DNA from: Halorhodospira halochloris
GTDB taxonomy: Bacteria > Pseudomonadota > Gammaproteobacteria > Nitrococcales > Halorhodospiraceae
Length of the DNA stretch: 64,000 nt
Reading direction: 5' to 3'
Assembly: GCF_002356555.2 (NCBI RefSeq)
Contig: NZ_AP017372.2
Location: 2,648,501-2,712,500 of the forward strand
This document shows, piece after piece, positions 18,841 to 28,183 of this stretch. The first letter of the stretch is position 1; every line of letters starts with the position of its first letter. Under the pieces are notes generated by a model, which saw nothing but the letters and a program-made list of their open reading frames with translations, did no database searches and was not told where the DNA came from. The position numbers and the translations under genes are program-made.

Positions 18841-21132
18841 CTACTCAACCTGTTTGTCGAGGCTTCCAGCCATCTGTGCCTCAACTACTGACAGAGCTGA
18901 TAGATTGACAATCGCCCGAACAGTTGCCGAGGGAGTCAATATATGAGCAGGTCGCTCCGTTCCAAGCAAGATCGGACCTACCGAAACGCTTTCGGTTGTA
19001 CCTTTTAACAGGTTAAAAGAGATGTTCGCAGCGTCCAATCCGGGCATTATCAACAAATTTGCTTGACCAAAGAGCTGTGCTTCAGGGAATAACCTGCGCC
19101 TAACCTCCTCGCTAATGGCAGCATCGCCATGCATCTCACCCTCGACTTCAAGACTTGAGTCCCGATCCTGGATGAGCTCCAACGCCTGACGCATCTTCTC
19201 TGCTGAAGGATCGCTTGAAGTACCGAAATTGGAATGGGATAGCAATGCGACCTTCGGAGTAATGCCAAAACGGCGCACCCCGTCAGCAGCGAGAAGAGTC
19301 ATCTCAGCTACCTCATGAGGACTGGGGTCATAGTTCACATAGGTGTCGCAGAGGAAAAATGTCCCGCGCGGCAGGACTAAAACGTTCATGGCCGCCATGT
19401 TACGCACCCCACGGCGGCGCCCAATTACATTCTCAATGTGCTGCAATTGGCGATGATAACGGCCTTCTATCCCCCCGATTAGTGCATCGGCGTCGCCTAG
19501 ATGCACCATCAACGCGCCGATTATGGTCGTTCTAGTCCTTACCATGGTCCGCGCTGCTGCTGGTGAAACCCCGCGGCGTGCCATAAGCGAATGATAAGTT
19601 TGCCAGTACTGACGATAACGGGAATCATCATGGGGGTCCACTAGCTCAAAATCCTTATCCATTCTTACCCTAAGGCCCAACTTGCTCAACCGCTTTTCTA
19701 CAACCCAACGGCGACCCACAACTATGGGATGCACAAGCCCCTCATCCACAACCAGCTGCACAGCCCGCAGTATCCGCTCCTCTTCACCATCGGTATAAAC
19801 CACTCGCATTGGCTGCTCGCGCGCCCGTTCGAATACCGGCTTCATAAGCAACCCGGATTGGAACACGTACTGTTGCAGCTGCAAGCGATAGGCATCCATG
19901 TCATCTATGGGGCGGCATGCCACACCGCTGTCCATGGCTGCCTGGGCTACAGCTGGGGCCACGCGAGTTATTAGCCTTGGATCGAATGGTTTAGGGATAA
20001 GGTAGTCTGGGCCAAAGCTAAGGCTCTTACCGCCGTAAGCGGCAACTACAACTTCTGATGACTCCTCCATCGCCAAATCAGCAACGGCATCAACCGCCGC
20101 GATCTTCATCTCTTCATTAATCGCAGCCGAGCCAACATCCAGTGCTCCACGAAACATGTATGGAAAACAGAGGACGTTATTAACCTGATTAGGGTAATCG
20201 GTACGCCCTGTCGCTATGATTGCGTCCGGAGCAACTTCACGAGCTTGTTCAGGATCAATCTCTGGCACCGGATTAGCAAGAGCCATGATGATCGGTTGAC
20301 GAGCCATTTGCGCTACCATGCTCTTACTAAGTACGCCTGGCGCTGACAAGCCTAGAAATATATCTGCGCCCTCGATGACATCTTGCAAGGTCCGTGAAGC
20401 AGTCTCCCGTGCATATATCTCCTTACGAGGATCCATGTTCTTTTTACGGCCTTTATAAACGACCCCGTCGATATCAGCTACTGTGATATTGCCTTTCGGC
20501 ATACCCATGGCTACAAGCAGGTCTAGGCACGCAATCGCCGCGGCCCCAGCACCAGAACAGACAAGCCTGACCTCATCAATACTCTTCTCAACGATGCGCA
20601 GAGCATTGCGTATCGCAGCCGCGGCAATAATCGCTGTGCCGTGCTGATCATCGTGAAATACCGGGATATTTAGGCGTCGCCGCAGTTCATCCTCGATCTC
20701 AAAACATTCTGGCGCCTTTATGTCCTCGAGATTGATCCCCCCAAAAGTTGGCTCCAGGGCCGCTACAATATCGACGAAACGCTGCGGATCTGGCTCATCT
20801 ACCTCAATATCAAAAACATCTATGCCTGCGAATTTTTTAAATAAAACGCCTTTACCCTCCATCACGGGCTTGGAGGCTAGCGGGCCGATATTACCTAACC
20901 CCAGGACTGCTGAGCCGTTAGTCACCACTCCGACTAGATTGCCCCGCGCTGTCATCTGCGCGGCTGCTTGCGGATCAGCAGCTATAGCCTCGCAAGCGGC
21001 AGCTACTCCAGGAGAGTAAGCAAGTGCTAAATCACGCTGATTTGCAACCGGCTTAGTTGATACAACCTCGATCTTTCCGGGGGTCGGATGGCGGTGGTAC
21101 TCAAGGGCTGCATGTTTAAAATCATCCGTCAT
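18841..21132 (-). CDS. maeB: NADP-dependent malic enzyme with C-terminal phosphotransacetylase-like domain
   Basis: A 763-residue MaeB-type malic enzyme, decarboxylating malate to pyruvate with NADPH. Residues 1-420 are the catalytic and NAD(P)-binding halves, with [27 protein letters not shown] and [12 protein letters not shown]. Residues from about 430 are the phosphate acetyltransferase-like domain, which in this family is regulatory, acetyl-CoA-responsive and without transferase activity. The ATG at 21132 gives the usual N-terminus and overlaps the upstream esterase stop by 11 bp; the longer frame adds 18 unlikely residues. Confidence 0.93.
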   Translation of the reverse strand: MTDDFKHAALEYHRHPTPGKIEVVSTKPVANQRDLALAYSPGVAAACEAIAADPQAAAQMTARGNLVGVVTNGSAVLGLGNIGPLASKPVMEGKGVLFKKFAGIDVFDIEVDEPDPQRFVDIVAALEPTFGGINLEDIKAPECFEIEDELRRRLNIPVFHDDQHGTAIIAAAAIRNALRIVEKSIDEVRLVCSGAGAAAIACLDLLVAMGMPKGNITVADIDGVVYKGRKKNMDPRKEIYARETASRTLQDVIEGADIFLGLSAPGVLSKSMVAQMARQPIIMALANPVPEIDPEQAREVAPDAIIATGRTDYPNQVNNVLCFPYMFRGALDVGSAAINEEMKIAAVDAVADLAMEESSEVVVAAYGGKSLSFGPDYLIPKPFDPRLITRVAPAVAQAAMDSGVACRPIDDMDAYRLQLQQYVFQSGLLMKPVFERAREQPMRVVYTDGEEERILRAVQLVVDEGLVHPIVVGRRWVVEKRLSKLGLRVRMDKDFELVDPHDDSRYRQYWQTYHSLMARRGVSPAAARTMVRTRTTIIGALMVHLGDADALIGGIEGRYHRQLQHIENVIGRRRGVRNMAAMNVLVLPRGTFFLCDTYVNYDPSPHEVAEMTLLAADGVRRFGITPKVALLSHSNFGTSSDPSAEKMRQALELIQDRDSSLEVEGEMHGDAAISEEVRRRLFPEAQLFGQANLLIMPGLDAANISFNLLKGTTESVSVGPILLGTERPAHILTPSATVRAIVNLSALSVVEAQMAGSLDKQVE

Positions 21133-21937
21133 TAGATAACTCAGCAATATGTTGGTTAAATATGCCTTTCCTGTGCAGGAATGCACCGATTATACGATTG
21201 AACTCTTGTGGGTTTTCAGCATGAAGCCAATGTCCAGCTCCTGGTATTGCGGCGTACTCAGGCTGCGTAAAGTACTTCTGCACAAGTTCCTCATCACGCT
21301 CAAGTATGAAATACTCTGATCGGGTTCCATACACGAATAGGGCGGGGCCTGTATATACACCATCCAAGGCAGGAAAACCTTCTATTTCCGGGACCGCATT
21401 AGCGAGATAATCTAGCGGTATGCGCCAGAAATACCCTCCGTCCTGAGCCTTCTGTAGATTAGTCAGTAAAAATTGTCTTACTTGACCGTCTTCAACGGTA
21501 CTGGAAAGCTGAGCGTCGATTTCAGCTCTTGACGTTGCCCCTTCCACATCAACTGCTTGTAGACGCGATATAAGAGAATCGTGGCTGCGTCTATATAGCT
21601 TCGGCGCGATATCCGCAGCAATTAAGCAGCTGACACGCTCTGGCATTGTCAACGCCATGGTCATCGCTACTTTGCCACCCATTGAGTGGCCAAGCAGCGC
21701 AGCGCGCTCTATCTGCTCACGCTCCAGCAGTGCAGCCACATCCGCAGCCATCGCGGTGTAATCCATCTGCGGACAGTGCGGAGATTTACCATGATTACGT
21801 AAATCGGGCACTATAACGCGGCAACCCCTGTTCAAATATCGAGCTACCCGGGCCAGGTTACCACTGCTGCCATAAAGGCCGTGAAGCAGGACAACCGGCT
21901 CCCCCTGCCCTCGCACCGAGTAATTAAGATCGACCAA
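21122..21937 (-). CDS. Alpha/beta-hydrolase, YbfF-type esterase
   Basis: A 271-residue alpha/beta hydrolase. VVLLHGLYGSSGN gives the oxyanion-hole region, DLRNHGKSPH the acid strand typical of YbfF/ABHD11 esterases, and S85 in GHSMGGK the nucleophile. The catalytic histidine is probably in GAGHWLHAENP near residue 245. It likely hydrolyses acyl-CoA or short acyl esters in the cytoplasm; the substrate is unknown. The TTG start at 21937 is supported by AGAGGT upstream. The gene overlaps maeB at its 3' end, suggesting an operon. Confidence 0.85.
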   Translation of the reverse strand: MVDLNYSVRGQGEPVVLLHGLYGSSGNLARVARYLNRGCRVIVPDLRNHGKSPHCPQMDYTAMAADVAALLEREQIERAALLGHSMGGKVAMTMALTMPERVSCLIAADIAPKLYRRSHDSLISRLQAVDVEGATSRAEIDAQLSSTVEDGQVRQFLLTNLQKAQDGGYFWRIPLDYLANAVPEIEGFPALDGVYTGPALFVYGTRSEYFILERDEELVQKYFTQPEYAAIPGAGHWLHAENPQEFNRIIGAFLHRKGIFNQHIAELSNDG

Positions 21938-21993
21938 TACTGTACCTCTGCATAGGGAGTCTGTTGCTTACTTCTACTATCTCTGCCTGAGAA

Positions 21994-22455
21994 TTAAACT
22001 TTTACTTTGGCCGCCGCTGTCTCAAGGGCATGTCGCAAAGGCGCGGGCAGTTGTTGTCGAGGCTCGTAGTTCTCAAGCAGGTTTTTGATAGAGAGGCCTA
22101 AGGCTACGTCTCCCTCAACGCTCAATCGACGCCTAAAAAAGAGCATATCTGGATCGGCAGATCCCCCGGCCAGTGCTAAGAATGCGGCGGCATCTCCGCG
22201 GATTGAGACATCGGGCCTCTCCACCCTTGTGATGATCAAACGCTGGTCATTTAGCGAGATCCCAATATTTAGCCTCGCATCGGTAACCTCGAGTCTCACC
22301 GTCCGACCCTCAAGAACATCTAGCTCTCCCTCCTCCATCGCTTCAGCGAGGGCGTGGTGCAACATAATCGGTAAAATCCGAGCTGTCACCTGCTCTGGAG
22401 CAAAGCGCAGGGGCAGTAGGAAAAAAGGTAAAGCACGGTCGATGGAAAGCGTCAT
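21994..22455 (-). CDS. ubiT: SCP2-domain accessory factor of O2-independent ubiquinone synthesis
   Basis: A 153-residue protein with an SCP2 sterol-carrier fold (about residues 30-140). It includes GRTVRLEVTDARLNIGISL and the Ala/Gly-rich GDAAAFLALAGGSADPDMLFF stretch characteristic of UbiT/YhbT and UbiJ. Third of a ubiU-ubiV-ubiT set on the minus strand. UbiT binds quinone intermediates and replaces UbiJ under anoxia. Confidence 0.9.
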   Translation of the reverse strand: MTLSIDRALPFFLLPLRFAPEQVTARILPIMLHHALAEAMEEGELDVLEGRTVRLEVTDARLNIGISLNDQRLIITRVERPDVSIRGDAAAFLALAGGSADPDMLFFRRRLSVEGDVALGLSIKNLLENYEPRQQLPAPLRHALETAAAKVKV

Positions 22456-22521
22456 GATTCTATTGACTCCGATGCGGGTCTCTTTCTTTGCTTAGCGCTA
22501 TATTTTTACTGCTACAAACTA

Positions 22522-23427
22522 TTAAGTTTCTGCCTGGTAGTTTTCAACTGCTCGACTACCGCAGCCAGGTTGCCCCCACCAATAACCATCGCACTGCATG
22601 CCCGGGTCCGGTTCTGTCAGTTGCACGTCCTCACCATTAATGCCTGCGCGAAAGGCTTCCACGACCTCTGTCATATCAACAGGACGCGGCGATAACCGGA
22701 CAGCACTAACACCCATTTGCTTCATATCAGTTAGAGCAGGGAGCAAATTAAGGCAACCAAATGACTGTGCTTGTATTCCATTGATGGTCAGAAAACTCTC
22801 CCCCGCTCTGGTTACAACGCCCAACCCCTCTGGATGATTCTTGCATACAAAATCGCAGTCGTCCTTACCCAGACCATAATGTCGAGCAGTGAAGCAGCGG
22901 GCAGAAAAAGCCAGTGGCATCCGGCCATAAGCGTATACTTCCGTCTCCATCGGATCCTCACTAAGCTCAGCAAACTCAGACAGTACCTGACGCAGCCCTT
23001 GACCAGGCAATTCCACAGGCGGCACCCAGCGCCTAGCGCCCAATTTCTGCATCTCTCTGAGCGCGCGGCCACTGTAGATATTCAAGCTCGGACCGGCGAC
23101 AAACGGGGTCTTGTTGGCCTCAAGGAAGCTAATGGCGGTAAAGTCGTTCGCCTCAACCATAAAATCGCCGTTCTCGCACAAACGCTTTACTTGGGCGGCC
23201 TCTGAACGTGCTTCAACTAAACCCAGAGCAGAAAGCACAACCTCATGCCCCTCTTCAGCGAGTTCTTTGCCAAGGCCAACCCACTCCGCCGGCCCCATTT
23301 CACGGCGTCGCCCGCACACCGTCTCACCCAGATAGATTAGTTCCACCTTGCCGCGCAGCTGATCATAAAAAGACTTAATCTGCTCGGCAGGCCAGTAGTA
23401 CTGTATAGGTCCGAGGCTAATTCTCAT
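22522..23427 (-). CDS. ubiV: O2-independent ubiquinone hydroxylation protein UbiV (U32 family)
   Basis: A 301-residue U32-family protein. The 4Fe-4S cysteines line up with those known for E. coli UbiV: C38 (ETVCGRR), C178 (SARCFT), C191 and C195 (DDCDFVC). The ATG at 23427 (MRISLGPIQYYWP) is chosen because it matches family N-termini; the longer frame adds 38 non-homologous residues. With UbiU it forms a heterodimer that hydroxylates the quinone ring without O2, using prephenate as oxygen donor. This allows ubiquinone production in an anaerobic lifestyle. Confidence 0.93.
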   Translation of the reverse strand: MRISLGPIQYYWPAEQIKSFYDQLRGKVELIYLGETVCGRRREMGPAEWVGLGKELAEEGHEVVLSALGLVEARSEAAQVKRLCENGDFMVEANDFTAISFLEANKTPFVAGPSLNIYSGRALREMQKLGARRWVPPVELPGQGLRQVLSEFAELSEDPMETEVYAYGRMPLAFSARCFTARHYGLGKDDCDFVCKNHPEGLGVVTRAGESFLTINGIQAQSFGCLNLLPALTDMKQMGVSAVRLSPRPVDMTEVVEAFRAGINGEDVQLTEPDPGMQCDGYWWGQPGCGSRAVENYQAET

Positions 23428-23574
23428 TGCAGCATTCTCCACCCAAGTCTTTTGTAAATTTGCCGGTTGGGACAGGGCAAACACTACTCCTACAGGGAGC
23501 ATCATAAAATACCAGGTGGATCGATCGAAGCTTGTCGACACCGTCGCCTGAGGTACTGAAAAGCCCGCCAGAGG

Positions 23575-24570
23575 TTATTGCCATTTGCGCTCGTACGGAC
23601 CCAGGGTTGTAGTGCTGCCTTCACAGAGTTCTAGCAACTCGGCAACAAGCTCACTGTCGGGTTCAGTTCCGGCGGTGCCGGAATCAATCTCTTCGAGCAG
23701 CTGCCGCCATATTCGCGTGACTTTTCCAACATAAGCTGGGCTTCTCTGCCTGCCTTCAATCTTAATGGCCTGAATCCCGGCTTTTTTTAGCTGCGGGAGC
23801 AGTTCCGCAGTAGCCAGGCTTGTTGGCGACTCAAAGGCGTGCTCAACTGAGCCTTTAATGTCGTATCTGCCCTTACATATGGTCGGGTATCCAGCCGGTT
23901 CATCAGGAGCGAACCGGTCGATCAATATGCCGCCCAGGCGAACCTCACGGCCTCGATTGGTCTCTTGCCAGTCTACTGCCCAAGCTGGCGAACAGGCACC
24001 TACCGTATTCGGTGATTCCCCAGTAGCATACGAAGATAGCAAGCATCTTCCTTCTGCCATTACGCACAGTGACCCGAAGCCGAACACTTCCAGCTCTACA
24101 TTGGTCTCCTTCGCCAGTGCCTCTACTTGCTGTATAGAAAGCACCCGTGGCAACACTGCCCGCTTCACCCCATAGCGGCGCTGATAAAAATTTAGGGATT
24201 CCGGAGTGGTAGCTGATGCCTGAACCGACAGGTGGCGCGCAAGTTGCGGCCACTCCTGAGCTGCGTAGTCGATCAGCCCCAGGTCGGCTAGGATCACGGC
24301 ATCAGCTCCAACACGTCCTGCCTCATCTACAGAGCTGCGCCACTTATCCCAGCCATTTGCCTGAACGTAGGAGTTGATTGCAACAGCAACCTTTACTCCA
24401 TGTTCATGGGCATAGCTAACCCCTTTTGCAGCCTGCTGCGGGGTGAAATTCAAGCCTGGAAACTGTCGTGCATTGGTCTCGTCACGAAAACCTATATAGA
24501 CAGTATCGGCGCCATTGTCGACCGCAGCGCGCAGCGCTGTCAGGTTACCGGCTGGACTTAGCAGCTCCAT
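23575..24570 (-). CDS. ubiU: O2-independent ubiquinone hydroxylation protein UbiU (U32 family)
   Basis: A 331-residue U32-family protein beginning MELLSPAGNLTALRAAVDNG. The four cluster cysteines fall at C169 (SLCVMAEG), C176 (GRCLLSS), C193 (GACSPAW) and C232 (TICKGRY), the same positions reported for E. coli UbiU. First gene of ubiUVT; a 147-bp gap separates it from ubiV, so a second start site is possible. I could not find a convincing FNR box (TTGAT-N4-ATCAA) in the 213 bp upstream. Confidence 0.94.
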   Translation of the reverse strand: MELLSPAGNLTALRAAVDNGADTVYIGFRDETNARQFPGLNFTPQQAAKGVSYAHEHGVKVAVAINSYVQANGWDKWRSSVDEAGRVGADAVILADLGLIDYAAQEWPQLARHLSVQASATTPESLNFYQRRYGVKRAVLPRVLSIQQVEALAKETNVELEVFGFGSLCVMAEGRCLLSSYATGESPNTVGACSPAWAVDWQETNRGREVRLGGILIDRFAPDEPAGYPTICKGRYDIKGSVEHAFESPTSLATAELLPQLKKAGIQAIKIEGRQRSPAYVGKVTRIWRQLLEEIDSGTAGTEPDSELVAELLELCEGSTTTLGPYERKWQ

Positions 24571-24783
24571 TGAGCCCTCCTGAGAATTTGCGCATCACCT
24601 ACATTCTACTAACTTTTGACTAGCGTGTGTGGGCCAACCCTACGGTAGTTGACCTAACCAACCAAAGCGGGCAACCTACTTGCTTATAGGGTAAATAATG
24701 CCTGCAAAAGGCTTGGAAATGAACTTATATGCTTAAAACAAAAAGACTTAGAGTTTGACTAGCAATATCTACTGGGGATACAA

Positions 24784-26217
24784 ATGATCAAGAGAAAACT
24801 TATACCCTGCCTCATCTTAGGCGCCGCTCCATTACTAGCTCAAGCATCAGATGATGATTATTATCAGGGCTCATGGGAAGAATCTACGGAAGCTGCGCGC
24901 ACCTCTTTAGCACAGAACATATTTGTGCGTGTTGACAGTGACATACAAAGGGAAGTTGATACGGAAATATTTGACGACACTATACGCGACGAAGAGCGTT
25001 ACAAAGAGCGCGTGCGTCAGGAGACGACTCTTGATCTAACCGGGGTAGAGATTGAAGAAGATTCAGAAAGGGGGTATAGGGCTCGCATAAGCCGTGATGA
25101 TTTCAACCGTCAAGCAACGAGAAGTAAAAGAAATTTCCACGAGCGGTGTGTTGAAGACAACTTACCCAGCAGTTGGGATTCCCGCCGAGATTTCATCATG
25201 GACTGTTATCGAGATGCCAACGCCGTTCTCGCCATGACGTCAGTTGCCGGGCTCGGCACCGGTCAAGTCTCCAGTATGTTGGCCGATTTCAGCGACTGGA
25301 GTGAGCAAGGACTGCTGGTCGTATCCACCTCCCCCGATAAGTCATTTCGAGTCGATGGGCAGACGTATAGGTACGGGCAGGAAATACCCCTCTCAAGTGG
25401 AAGTTACACCATAAGCTGGGATAATCCTGGATATTGCCCAGTTGAGAAAGAGGTTGAAGTTGAGGCAGGAGAAATAACTGAAGCCTCAAAGGAATTGGAT
25501 GAGCTACCTACTATCGCTATAAGTAGCCGAACTCCTGGCGCACAACTCACTATAGATGGCAGATCAAGAAACCTTGGACAAACCTACACTCAGGATTCAT
25601 GTTCGGGTGAAGTCGCATACCAGGTTTCAAATGACTTTACTTCCCAGGAGCGCACAGTAAACCTCGAACCAGGGCTAGAATATACTAATACTGTCAACAT
25701 CATGACCGCTGACGATGCGCAAAGACTGGAAGAGCTAGCTTCTTCATACCGCGCGGATACTCGCTACAGGTTGCTGGTTGGCTATAGCTACGAGGATGAT
25801 CTGGAAGATGCTTACCGTGTTAGGCTAGAGCAGTCAACCGGGCGAGGCGCGGTGCGATACGGTTATGGCGTCTCGTACGGTTGGAACGACGCTACAGAGA
25901 TTGGCTTTTATGCCCAGGCAGCTTTACAGCTAGCTCAGTGGGGTGGAAAACCGCTACACTTAACGCCGAAGTTCGGCTTCATACCTTATGCAGGTCTCGA
26001 GTTGGGCCTTGCTTACCATGAACGCGAAGACAGCGATGGCAGCTCAGTAGATAGCTACGGCAGTGACTGGCATGATGACTACGTGCTATTCAGGTATATT
26101 GCTGGGCTTGATATACCAGTCGACGAATATCTTGGGTTTAGCTTGCAAATAGCTAAAGCTACAACTATGGAGGAATCCTGGGAATCCTCTTTTGGGCTAA
26201 CAATTGCTTTCGACTAA
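24784..26217 (+). CDS. Secreted PEGA-domain protein of unknown function
   Basis: A 477-residue protein with a signal peptide of about 21 residues (LAQASDDD). Residues about 35-110 are acidic and charged (EAARTSLAQNIFVRVDSD), reminiscent of LPP20-like lipoprotein N-domains. Four Cys occur in two pairs (HERCVEDN/IMDCYRD and PGYCPVE/QDSCSGE). Residues about 178-240 look like a PEGA domain (FRVDGQTYRYGQEIPLSSG), followed by a second similar beta segment (LTIDGRSRNLGQTY). The C-terminal 150 residues alternate hydrophobic and aromatic residues (YRLLVGYSYEDD, YGYGVSYGW, ending SFGLTIAFD), suggesting a small outer-membrane beta-barrel. It converges on the lipoprotein/transglycosylase locus and probably works with it. 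Function unknown. Confidence 0.75.
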   Translation: MIKRKLIPCLILGAAPLLAQASDDDYYQGSWEESTEAARTSLAQNIFVRVDSDIQREVDTEIFDDTIRDEERYKERVRQETTLDLTGVEIEEDSERGYRARISRDDFNRQATRSKRNFHERCVEDNLPSSWDSRRDFIMDCYRDANAVLAMTSVAGLGTGQVSSMLADFSDWSEQGLLVVSTSPDKSFRVDGQTYRYGQEIPLSSGSYTISWDNPGYCPVEKEVEVEAGEITEASKELDELPTIAISSRTPGAQLTIDGRSRNLGQTYTQDSCSGEVAYQVSNDFTSQERTVNLEPGLEYTNTVNIMTADDAQRLEELASSYRADTRYRLLVGYSYEDDLEDAYRVRLEQSTGRGAVRYGYGVSYGWNDATEIGFYAQAALQLAQWGGKPLHLTPKFGFIPYAGLELGLAYHEREDSDGSSVDSYGSDWHDDYVLFRYIAGLDIPVDEYLGFSLQIAKATTMEESWESSFGLTIAFD

Positions 26218-26223
26218 GGCAAT

Positions 26224-26252
26224 AAGGGCAGCAGGCATAACCTGCTGCCCTT
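26224..26252. terminator. Perfect 12-bp hairpin between convergent genes
   Basis: AAGGGCAGCAGG (26224-26235) pairs with CCTGCTGCCCTT (26241-26252) across a 5-base loop, just after the PEGA gene stop and before the end of the LPP20-like gene on the other strand. There is no long T-run; it is probably a bidirectional terminator or end-stabilising hairpin. Confidence 0.6.
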
Positions 26253-26297
26253 AAGCTGCTGAGCTAACGAAGTTATAAAGAATAGATTGGTCAGCGA

Positions 26298-26873
26298 TTA
26301 ATTTCCAAGCTGCTCATCCATTCGGTTTAGGGCTTCTTGGCTCATAAACTGCTCACGCATCTCATCTTGGGTGAACGCATCTTCATCAGCGCCGGCCGCG
26401 CTTGCGACCTCTTCAAGGATAGCGTTTACGCTCGACTGCCCGACCGCCATCATGGAGCAAAACTCCTGATCTCCACCAGGCATGGTCACATAGTCACCCT
26501 TGATACGGTTAGATCCCTGTAACTCTTGTTCTACCACACCCCGGGTAACTTCCTCGAAGTGGGCTCCAGTAGAGATTTCGCCATCCGTTTCAATGGTACG
26601 CTCGTACTGTTCAGCCATTGACTCAATCTGGGTACCCATTTGGGCCGCCAACTGTTGTCGAGCCTGCAAGTCGGCGCGACTCTGGTCACGACTAAAGCTG
26701 CCGGCCGTGGCAACACAAGCGGTTGCTGCGAGCCCATCTTCGGCGTGCGGCTGAGTTACCCAATCGGGCAGGTCTGACATGTCCGGGTCGTCATCCTCAG
26801 GAGTTGTCTCGCAACCAACTACCAAAGCTAGCGGAAGACCCAACGCCAAGACCGATATAAGACTCTTTTTCAT
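26298..26873 (-). CDS. LPP20-like lipoprotein, copy 1
   Basis: A 191-residue lipoprotein. The signal peptide ends in lipobox LVVGC with C21 as the acylated cysteine, then an acidic linker (about 22-38), then a compact LPP20-like domain. Two cysteines (ATACVATA and EFCSMMA) are conserved in the paralogue at 29779 and might form a disulfide. AAGGAG lies just upstream of the ATG. It is the last gene of the string MltC-like 1 - Cys-cluster lipoprotein - this gene. LPP20-family proteins are envelope lipoproteins of mostly unknown role; some relatives (FlgP) support flagellar motors, but no flagellar gene is here. Confidence 0.8.
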   Translation of the reverse strand: MKKSLISVLALGLPLALVVGCETTPEDDDPDMSDLPDWVTQPHAEDGLAATACVATAGSFSRDQSRADLQARQQLAAQMGTQIESMAEQYERTIETDGEISTGAHFEEVTRGVVEQELQGSNRIKGDYVTMPGGDQEFCSMMAVGQSSVNAILEEVASAAGADEDAFTQDEMREQFMSQEALNRMDEQLGN

Positions 26874-26952
26874 AAAACTACTCCTTTCATCTACAACGGC
26901 ACCGCATTAGCACAGCCTCCACCCCATGTAATGGCGTGGGACTATACTCACT

Positions 26953-28173
26953 TCATTCATTAAACCCACTGTTTTCAAGCAACACGTACACAGTGGGCGA
27001 ACTGCCATCACCAACGAAACGAACTGATCGCACCATCGCCTCTACGGTTGCATCCGTCTCAGCGTGAGTTATTCGTCCGTAGTAGCCTCCCCCTGACGTG
27101 CGACCGATATTAATTTCTTCGCTTGTAATGTCAACGTGCTCGGAGCGAGCTATGCTTACCAAAGCCTCTTCAACAGCCCGCATAATCTTTTTGGACAGCA
27201 GGTTACGCGACAAATGGCCGGAGAAGGTGCCGATCTCTAGGCCTGGTGACTGAGACCTAAGTTCTCGGTGCCAGTCCCTATTCCACCTGTCTGACTCATC
27301 TGCTAGCACCACCCCCTTTAAAGCCACCCTGGCATATTTAAGGGTACCCTTTCGACAGGTGTTGGCCAGCACCATATTCGGGTCAGCGCCCTGCTCAAAC
27401 TCCAGACTCGACTCTTCAACGTGGTTAAGGCTTAGTCCGCGGGAAGAGTCGCTAGTCTCACTGACCTGTTCGTATGACTGGACATCAACCCCGTACATGG
27501 CTTGAATCTGGTCAAGGGCATTATCAAAAAAAAGGCTGTATTGGGTGGGCAGGTTTGCAGCTATTTGGCTAACCGTAACTACTGAGGCATAATCGAGATC
27601 CGCACCATCTGCACACAACCACTCAGGGTCGCATTTCTCTGGCTGGCATTTGCGCTCAGGGCACTCCTCACGAATCCAGCCAGGATCACTCCTGTCAACG
27701 ATATAAGCATAACCAAAGTGATAGTTGCCGTCAGTCCACACCGGGGCGAGAGCAACTTCTTGACTACCCAGATGATAAGGCCCTGCGCCTTCCAACTCGT
27801 CTTTGCTCGGCGCACTAACCCCGAGCATGTCAGCTACCGATTCCATAGCACGGTGTTGGCTCAGCTTTTCTAGATCCGTGCCTGGTGAACCGAAACGTCC
27901 CGCAATGCCAATTGCACCTTTGGCGTCTTCGCCGTAGGGAGAACTCAACCAACACGGCTCATCGGCATAGCTAAAGTCCTCATCATCAGCCGGGTGCTGC
28001 TGCGTCCCTGAACACCCCCCCTGTAACAACACCAAGAGCACTACGAGTGCTAATGGCAAAGCGCCTAAACCTCCATAGAGGGGTTGCAGATGGCGCGTTA
28101 GGGAATTTCTTACAAGCCCCCGATTGCTATGGTACCCCTGACAAAGGCACCACTCCCCCCGCCTAGGTGACAT
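26953..28173 (-). CDS. Large putative lipoprotein with cysteine cluster, LPP20-neighbourhood, unknown function
   Basis: A 406-residue protein. A long basic N-region (about 35 residues) precedes a hydrophobic segment LPLALVVLLVLL and the sequence QGGC (Cys54), a possible but atypical lipobox because Gln occupies the -3 place. The mature part has the WLSSPYGEDAKGAIGIAGRFG motif near its start, echoing the DWVTQPHAEDGLAATACVATA start of the two LPP20-like proteins, so it may be a distant relative. Residues 171-187 hold four cysteines spaced C-x4-C-x4-C-x5-C. The ATG at 28173 has AGAGGA 7 bases upstream; the MltC-like stop lies 11 bp before it, so the genes are coupled. I do not recognise a known function. 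Confidence 0.7.
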   Translation of the reverse strand: MSPRRGEWCLCQGYHSNRGLVRNSLTRHLQPLYGGLGALPLALVVLLVLLQGGCSGTQQHPADDEDFSYADEPCWLSSPYGEDAKGAIGIAGRFGSPGTDLEKLSQHRAMESVADMLGVSAPSKDELEGAGPYHLGSQEVALAPVWTDGNYHFGYAYIVDRSDPGWIREECPERKCQPEKCDPEWLCADGADLDYASVVTVSQIAANLPTQYSLFFDNALDQIQAMYGVDVQSYEQVSETSDSSRGLSLNHVEESSLEFEQGADPNMVLANTCRKGTLKYARVALKGVVLADESDRWNRDWHRELRSQSPGLEIGTFSGHLSRNLLSKKIMRAVEEALVSIARSEHVDITSEEINIGRTSGGGYYGRITHAETDATVEAMVRSVRFVGDGSSPTVYVLLENSGFNE

Positions 28174-28183
28174 GGCCATTCCT

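Noticed and set aside
22522-23541. Longer ubiV start (38 extra residues)
   Set aside because: The extra N-terminus has no family resemblance; the ATG at 23427 matches the conserved MRISLGPIQYYWP start.
24571-24783. FNR-type site expected upstream of ubiU
   Set aside because: No TTGAT-N4-ATCAA dyad with acceptable match was found in the 213 bp; only isolated TTGAC half-like strings occur.
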